DNA from: Physcia stellaris
Taxonomy: Eukaryota > Ascomycota > Lecanoromycetes > Caliciales > Physciaceae
Assembly (NCBI GenBank): GCA_018902385.1
Contig: JABSSW010000015.1
Location: 496,001-560,000, forward strand
Reading direction: 5' to 3'
Length of the DNA stretch: 64,000 nt
In this document: piece by piece, positions 57,912-64,000 of the stretch
How positions within the stretch are numbered: the stretch's first letter is position 1
Layout of the letters: each line of letters opens with the position of its first letter
Made by a program: the position numbers and the translations under genes
Notes under the pieces: generated by a model
What the model saw: only the letters and a program-made list of their open reading frames with translations
Told to the model about the DNA's origin: nothing
Database searches by the model: none

Positions 57912-59192
57912 TTAGTTCGGGGACTCTTTGGCCAGGCCTTTTTCCGCGTCGTTGAGAATGTCATCGCTATGAAATGCTACCCCGTCGAAATTCGGCTCGT
58001 GGACCGTTGACGTCGATTCCAGCTTGAACGGGGCTCCGACATGTCCATGCCAAGGAGCGTTACTGGCGCTAATGGGAGTAATAGGAGTGAGATTGCTGTT
58101 GGGCCGGCTTCCCCAGTGTGACGGTAAGAGGGAATTAAGGATGGGAAGGGATGCGGCGGTGATGGCGAAGAACATGTCGACGATGACCCATTTCTCGACA
58201 TAGGTGTACTGATCTGGTCGAATGGTCAGTTTGAGCTGATTCTAGCGAAGAGCGAGGGCAGCCACAAGACTTACATGTCATATCAGGATGCTTGATCATC
58301 ATTTGCTTCTGCCTCACAAGGCTGCCGATGGCAGAGATGGAACCGACCGAAAACAATATGCAAATGCGAATCTTCTTAGGCACGCTCATTTGCATCTGGT
58401 ATAGGACGATGATAGGTACTGAAAGTAATGCGAAGTCGAAAACGATGTGAAAGATGCTCAAGGAGAGAGTGACATGGTTGTTATCGACGCATTTGGGTGG
58501 AAACTTCGATTGCCCAAGGACCGAAAGCTTGAAGTTCAGTGCAGCCGGATTGCACGAGAAAATGTTGGCGAAGATGGCTGCTAGGATGTAGCAGACGAGG
58601 AGGACGAGCATTGTGTTGTGAAAGATCATCCATTTTCTCGAGGTAAGACCAGTGAGTCGGCGGTTGAAGAGGGTTATGGATATCTTGATTAATCCGAGAG
58701 CCACATAGAAGACCGGTTGTCCGATACCATTCAGCTTCCAAATCAATTAGCCTTCCAACATCTTATCAATCAGATCGTCCTACTCACCGAGATGAAGATG
58801 TTCAGCTCATGGTATGTCAGATCCCACATATGCTTTCCTCCGCCTCCATCTTTCGCAATGCCTATGACAAGTCCCGTCCATCCAAAAACACCGATCACAC
58901 CGAGTATGATCACCCAGTCATCGAGACCCCAGCGTAGATCTCTGCGGAAGCATCTGAGCGACAGACGGGTTCCAGTGATGATGAAGACCAAAGGTATGAC
59001 GATGCACATGGCGGTAATCAGGGTGCCTGAGCGGGAATCATGAGGTGCACCTGGAGGAGCAAGTACAGGAATAATGGGCATTGCGTCTCCGGCTTGGATT
59101 GCTGGCATGCCTTGCACTTCGTAGAAGCCTCGGATAATGTCGACATCCTCCTGTGTGGCAGGAGGTTGTCCCAACAGTGCTGAACCAGCCAT
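57912..59192 (-). CDS. Pth11-like seven-transmembrane protein (fungal rhodopsin-fold domain)
   Basis: Three exons on the minus strand, 59192-58788, 58734-58275 and 58213-57912 (introns 53 and 61 bp), give 388 residues. The family comprises fungal integral membrane proteins related to the Pth11 receptor; some sense surfaces or host cues, many are unstudied. Visible segments are TLITAMCIVIPLVFIITG, then RLSLRCFRRDLRWGLDDWVIILG, a hallmark of the family, GQPVFYVALGLIKISITLF with the conserved LIKISI, HNTMLVLLVCYILAAIFA, a Cys-bearing loop (SCNPAA, PPKCVDN), IFHIVFDFALLSVPIIVLY and ICILFSVGSISAIGSLVRQ. There is no CFEM domain in front. The start was set at MAGSALLGQPP since the upstream open frame has no ATG. 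The tail is hydrophilic and acidic. Confidence 0.88.
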
Positions 59193-61117
59193 CGTATTAC
59201 GTAGATTTGAAGACGAAGAAGTAAGCAGAAAGCGAGATGTCAATCGTCCAAGAGCTTTCAGGTCCTTTCCTGCCGGTTGGAGCAGGTGACGATATCGATT
59301 TCAACGCTTCCAGACAAGGAAGGAGCGACCCTCGCGGGCACACGTGAGGTCTATCAAGTGGCCATTCCCGGAGGCAGCAGACTGAGCTGTGAGGAGACAC
59401 GGCATGTCCCGACTTCTGAAGGATGATGGCTTCGGATCTTCTTCGCTGCTGTTACCAGCGGTAATACCTTGAGTTTAGTATGGAGCAAAGTCCTGTCCAA
59501 AGGCGGTTCTCTAGCTGAAAGCCTGGACCCAGTAGACCACAAACATCATCCAGCATACTGCCTGCACTAGTGTGCGTTATTACGGGGTCTGTGCATTGGG
59601 GAGTTCACTGATGCTTTCATGCTCATTGGTCGTACCTTGTGCCTTTAGATAATTACGTAGTACAGGAGTATATGAGTGTAGCAGACGAGTAAGTCTCGTG
59701 GGTTGCAGCTGGCAGAAAAATGGAGATGCTCTTACAAGGGTGACCATGCCATGTTACTGTGGATGCTCGTAGGATACTCTTTCACTCCGTATGAGCAACT
59801 ACGAATAAGGAACCAATGATTGCAAGCAGGAGAATAGCTTCATATGCATGGCGTACATAAGTAAGATCTCGATCTGGCACAGACCGAAGGCCGAGAGATG
59901 TTTGAGAAATCCCTGGTCGAGAAGAACTCGCACCAACTTTGCGGGGTGTTGGTACCTGCAGCACCTCAGCCATGAGACTCGGAGAGTGGTGCGGCTACAT
60001 CGTGAGTGGCGCGCTTCTTCGTTTCATTTGGTAACAGTAGCGGCTGGCCATGCGGACTTTATCCCGGAGTATCAAACCCAATTATTCTCCTTTTTCCAGG
60101 ATTCTGAGAAATCAAACCAGTCGCAAGAAAAGAGGTTTGTGTCACTGTGTGTCAGCCATACCTGAAAGCCCGGCGCTTATTATACCGAAGCGCCGCCTAT
60201 CCCTTGCTTGATACGAATCGTCTGCATTACTATTGCACATGTTGGCATGCACCGCTTGTTCCTTTCTTGCTCACAGCTATCTTGGCTGAAGGATGCGGAG
60301 GATCTATTCTCACGAGATGGCGTCAACAGTACCGTAGAAACTTCCATGCTAAACCCACCTCCCTGTCCAGTAATCAGATTCTGCCTCATTGGGACAGTTA
60401 CGCTCTCTCTTCTTTCAATTCCCTCCACAGCCAAAGGAATACTTATCTGCTTGAAATGAGATGCTGAAAGGTTGTCAAGAATGTCGTCAACGTATTCATC
60501 CACGTTGGTGACGGCAGGTGAAGACACCATCAGTCTTGTTCTCAACCTCGATTTTGCTGGTAGCCTGCTTCGCTGAGCTCGGAAAAGAGCCGTTTTCGAG
60601 GAGGCTAAGTTTCTCTTTTTCTCGGATTGGCCTGTTACGAAGCTGATTGACATTTATACCTGACTCGTATTAACATGAGGCTAACGTAATATAGCCAGGG
60701 ATCACTGCTGTTCAGGCTCTTATTGCTGAGAAGAAGCCTGCTTGTCAAATTGATCCCGCCACAATTTGGGCGACGGATTGCTGTAGTAGAGATCCAGGAT
60801 TAGGTTTTCATGATGATTGCAAACGAATACGAGAAGCATGTGACAGAGAGTTCCTTGAGAAATTTTGCAATTTTACGTTCATCACAACAGGTGATTAGTT
60901 TTACAGATAAGTAACTGCTGAGCAGCTTCGAGTAATCCTGTTGGATTTAGACAAAACAAATACGATGGACTCCATTGCCGAGTAGACTATCGGCCTTGAG
61001 TAGGTTACCCTTGATGCAGAATCGCGCAGAATCATTTCAGAAAGCAATTGGTGTGGACACGCATTGTTTCCTGAGTACGAATTGCTTGGAGATACCCAAC
61101 TTACTTCTTCCGAAGCA
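59193..61117. other. Intergenic, 1.9 kb, mostly empty
   Basis: Several short frames overlap on both strands (longest 157 residues on the minus strand, 60180-60653) without protein-like features. The only stretch with coding character is 60695-60898, listed separately. Confidence 0.4.
60695..60898 (+). other. Possible exon of a small Cys-containing protein
   Basis: Immediately after a TAG that would serve as a splice acceptor (ACGTAATATAG), the frame is open for 67 codons with a balanced composition and six Cys (KKPACQID, TDCCSRDP, DDCKRIREACDREFLEKFC) before TAG at 60896-60898. A GTGATT follows the CAG at 60890. No matching upstream exon with a start codon was found, so it may be a relic or chance. 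Confidence 0.3.
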
Positions 61118-62944
61118 TCATTTGATCTGAAATCTGACACCGTTCACATACCTCTTCGGCTCTGCAATCAGCATATCGCTGTATATATCCACGTCCTCTC
61201 TTGTGGTTTCGTACAATTCCAGAGTGATCCTGTTGACCATCGCAGCGATCATGATGTACAGCTCTGCCCAAGCAAGACTGTAACACGACTAATGTCAGCA
61301 TTGTGTTCAGGACTGCACAGCGATCCATTCTGGTAGAAGAGAACCTTCGCCAAGGAATCAGACAAACTCACTTGATACCGGCACATTGTCTCGTGCCCTT
61401 CGAAAATGGAACCAAGTACCTTTCCAGGCGCTGTTTTTCTTTCGGATCGAGCCAACGCTCAGGAACGAATTCGAATGGTTGCGGAAAGATATCGGGGTTT
61501 TGGTGGATGAGAGTGGACGTCATGCCTGTTGGCGTTCCCTTTGGGATTTCCCAGTCCCGAAAGTAGATACTGCGATCAGGGGCAACACGAGCAAGACGGG
61601 TAGATACACCGTTGCTGAGGCGTAGACTTTCCATGATGACAGCTGTCAGATACGGAAGCTGTTCGAGCTGTTGCAGTTTCACGGGTTGATGTGGGTCTGG
61701 CATGACGGAACGGACCTCAGCTCGAAGCCTTTCCAACTTCTCTTGCTGCACTGTCAGGTGATACATGCCCACTGTGAGCGTCCACGCTGTTGTCACTGCT
61801 CCGGCACCAAGAACGGCCGCTGCTTCTCCTTCCAACCGCTTTGGTAGCTTTTCCGCTGGCGGTAAGTCGGAGTGGATAATCTCGTAAAAGATGGTTGGGT
61901 GTTCTTTCTCCTCATACTTCTCTCCATCGGTATCTTTCAACATTCGTTCGGCGATCGCGTAGCATTCTCTGAAGAAATCAAGCAGCAACTTGGACTTTGG
62001 ATCCATCCAGATCACCACTTTATCTGGTAGGCTTTGCATCAGTCTAATCATAGGTGGAAACATCTTCTGCATATAGCCCATCTCTCCAAAAGCTCGCTCT
62101 AACTCGCGAAAGTCACTGCTCCATCCAGGATGATCAAGATACCCGAAGCTGGTGTCAAGAGAATACTCCGTGATGACATCCATGGTGAACGCGTCGAAGG
62201 CGCATTCAAGTGGCACTACTTCCTCGGTGCCTTTGCATTTCTCGAATTTGGCGCAGAGCTTTTCGGATAAGTGTTGTATGACAGGCTGTAGCGCTGTCAC
62301 TTTCTGTTTGGAAAAGAACGGATTTCTAACCATCATTTTGTAGTCAGCATCTCTATTCTCGGGTAAAGGTTGGTATGGGAGACATGTTTCTCGAGCTCCG
62401 AGCTCCTGCGACCCGCCTTCGTACCGGACTGAGAGGCTGGGAAAAGAGGCAGCTCCGCATTTACGTACATGGCCGCCCTCCGCATGCGATGAAGGTCGTG
62501 ATCAACGGTCCCAAATCCAGCAACAGTATTACCGAGTGAATTCACATAGTAAGGACTCTTTTCCCATTTGCCTTCTCTGCTATAAAGGCTGTCATAGTAG
62601 TCTGGGTCGTTGATATGAATCTCGGCGGGACTAATTCGAATGATGGGTCCTGAAATAGTAGAGTGAGCGTCATTGCTTCAGCGTTCATGATCAGGAAACA
62701 TTTCAAGGGGCTGACCGTATTTAGCATGCAGGTCTCTGATCTTGAAAGTATATTTGCCTCGTTTCACGACATCGTAATATCCTTCATAAAGATATGTTGC
62801 CGCAGCGAGTTTGGGCCCGGGGAACTTTGAGAGAGGACTAAAATAGAGTCTGTAAATCACAAGACCGACAAAGTATAGAAAATACACAGTCAGGAAGCCA
62901 GATGCAAGGACGACGCTGCGTCTCTCGAAAATGGCTTCATACAT
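61118..62944 (-). CDS. Cytochrome P450 (trichodiene-oxygenase-like group)
   Basis: Four exons on the minus strand, 62944-62716, 62649-62469, 62325-61372 and 61277-61118, give 507 residues. A membrane anchor (VVLASGFLTVYFLYFVGLVIY) leads to the Pro-rich hinge FPGPKLAA. Then come YGPIIRISPAEIHI, HRMRRAAINPFFSKQKV across the second junction, ESLRLSNGVSTRLAR with the ExxR motif, FVPERWLDP, and the heme loop FSKGTRQCAGIN with the Cys ligand, completed over the last intron by LAWAELYIMIA. The I-helix reads LGAGAVTTAWTL, where most P450s have AGxET or AGxDT, so the acidic proton-relay residue is replaced by Val. The group commonly acts in fungal secondary metabolism, but no synthase gene lies nearby in this window; the substrate is unknown. 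Confidence 0.9.
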
Positions 62945-64000
62945 AGCGACGATGTCCGTAGACTGTACATGTACGTGCGCAGGAATTCGTCGTTGTCGTG
63001 CTATTGAAGCAGATGAAACGATGTCATCAGAAGAAGATGCTTACAAGGTGGAGCCACAAGTTATCAAGGGATCCCACGCTTCAAATAGTAGCTCGGAGGA
63101 TCATTGCTCGGAGGCTAATCAGTCATTATTAACTGAAATTGGATATATATTGCAGACGGCGGGGTGGAGGTAGACAACGATCGTCAAGAATCCTTCGATA
63201 CTTGGCAGTCGGGGATATTTGCAACTCATAGCGGCAGAGGGCACAATTGATACGGTGCATCGATGGAGCTATCGAGCCTATCTTGCTAGCTACAGCAAGA
63301 AACCCATCGACTTTTTTGCGTATTTTTTGTTTTTCATTGCGTATTTTTCGTTTTCGTGCTTCGTGGCATCGAGGCTCGAGCCATGGAAGTACTCTTGGTA
63401 AACCCCCACACGCTTCGAGGAACCGGCACGAGCGACCAATCAGCTTAACAACTAGCCATCTGCAGGAAGACTAGGAGATCGTGGCTTTCGCAAGGGTTTC
63501 CTCATCGATTAAAGGGTCTCTGAAGAGATCGAGAGAAATGCCAATACTGTATCAACTATCAAGGTGGGTGACCCACGCTTGTAAATGTCAGAATCTAAAG
63601 TACTATCTACGGAGGATGCCCCCCTTGAAGCCGAATTTGACATTCTCTTAGCGATCTCTACCCCCTTTGCGTACCCCCTCTCTTGTCGACTACCAACAAC
63701 CACACTTTCCTCGATTGAGAAGTGTGACTCAGATGCTGACCACCGTGCTCAGCTTTGTGTCGCCAGAATGTACGAAACATAATACAGAAGAATAGAGATG
63801 GGCTCTCCCCCATCATTCTTCCCAATTCTCCACTCCGGACATTAACGTGGTCGCCTCACATTCTCGTGAACCATTAATCAATCGCACGCATCGCCATATT
63901 CCATCTCCATCACCCGCCCGTATCCCACCAACCTCAACCTCAACCCGTCCCCCACGCCTCGGTCAAAACACCCAAAACAGCGCCCACCGCAGCCATGCCC
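62945..64000. other. Intergenic to window end
   Basis: About 1.06 kb. A T-rich patch at 63310-63355 repeats TTGCGTATTTTT twice. The last 100 bases are CT- and Pro-codon-rich, with an ATG near 63995, perhaps the leader of a gene beginning at the window edge. Confidence 0.4.

Noticed and set aside
35306-62944. Idea of a secondary-metabolite cluster built on the tyrosinase and the P450
   Set aside because: They are 24 kb apart, separated by housekeeping genes, with no synthase, cyclase or cluster regulator in the window.
1-64000. Search for tRNA, rRNA, CRISPR arrays and retroelement or virus-like fossils
   Set aside because: No B-box-like sequence in a plausible tRNA context, no spaced short repeats, no long terminal repeats and no reverse transcriptase, integrase or capsid-like frames were seen by eye; a tRNA scan and repeat library search would be decisive.

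Overview
This 64 kb window is nuclear DNA of a filamentous ascomycete (Pezizomycotina). The evidence is short GT-AG introns of about 50-100 bp with CTAAC-type branch sites, compact gene spacing, and fungus-specific families: Pil1-type eisosome protein, Ssr4, Pth11-like rhodopsin-fold membrane protein, GH128 glucanase, secreted tyrosinase, Rcr-type protein and a fungal P450. A Leotiomycete-like origin is only a guess. I read about 24 protein genes, several of them reconstructed by hand across introns. I saw no rRNA, tRNA, CRISPR array, retroelement or virus-like element.

Layout. 0-11 kb: end of an Rcr-like gene, inner nuclear membrane protein Src1/Heh1, a neutral trehalase with one frame break, a small unknown gene and mitochondrial intermediate peptidase (OCT1). 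11-17 kb, minus strand: an acidic Cys-containing unknown, a seven-exon Dal5-type MFS permease and proteasome beta5 (PRE2). 17-32 kb: NAB2 (divergent from PRE2), protoporphyrinogen oxidase HEM14, PYM divergent from five-exon QCR9 with a 275-bp MITE between them, giant N-recognin UBR1 and a Pil1/Lsp1-type gene whose start codon is split by an intron. 32-49 kb: a metallophosphoesterase, a secreted tyrosinase, chromatin subunit Ssr4 divergent from splicing factor RED/Smu2, a secreted GH128 glucanase, ISC1 sphingolipid phospholipase C and the COMPASS WD40 subunit Swd3. 49-64 kb is more accessory: a small secreted orphan, a 1395-residue multidomain orphan (STAND-like N-terminal domain, coiled coil, Arg/Glu-rich region, C2H2-like finger) followed by degenerate tandem copies of its own 3' end, a Pth11-like membrane protein and a P450 with an unusual I-helix.

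Most genes are unlinked housekeeping functions (protein turnover, mRNA export and splicing, heme and respiration, chromatin). They do not form an operon-like pathway. Divergent pairs sharing short promoters recur: PRE2/NAB2, PYM/QCR9, PIL1-like/phosphoesterase, SSR4/RED and ISC1/SWD3. Three otherwise intact genes (trehalase, RED, SWD3) each need exactly one extra base in a short homopolymer run. This points to systematic base-call deletions in the assembly rather than three independent pseudogenes.
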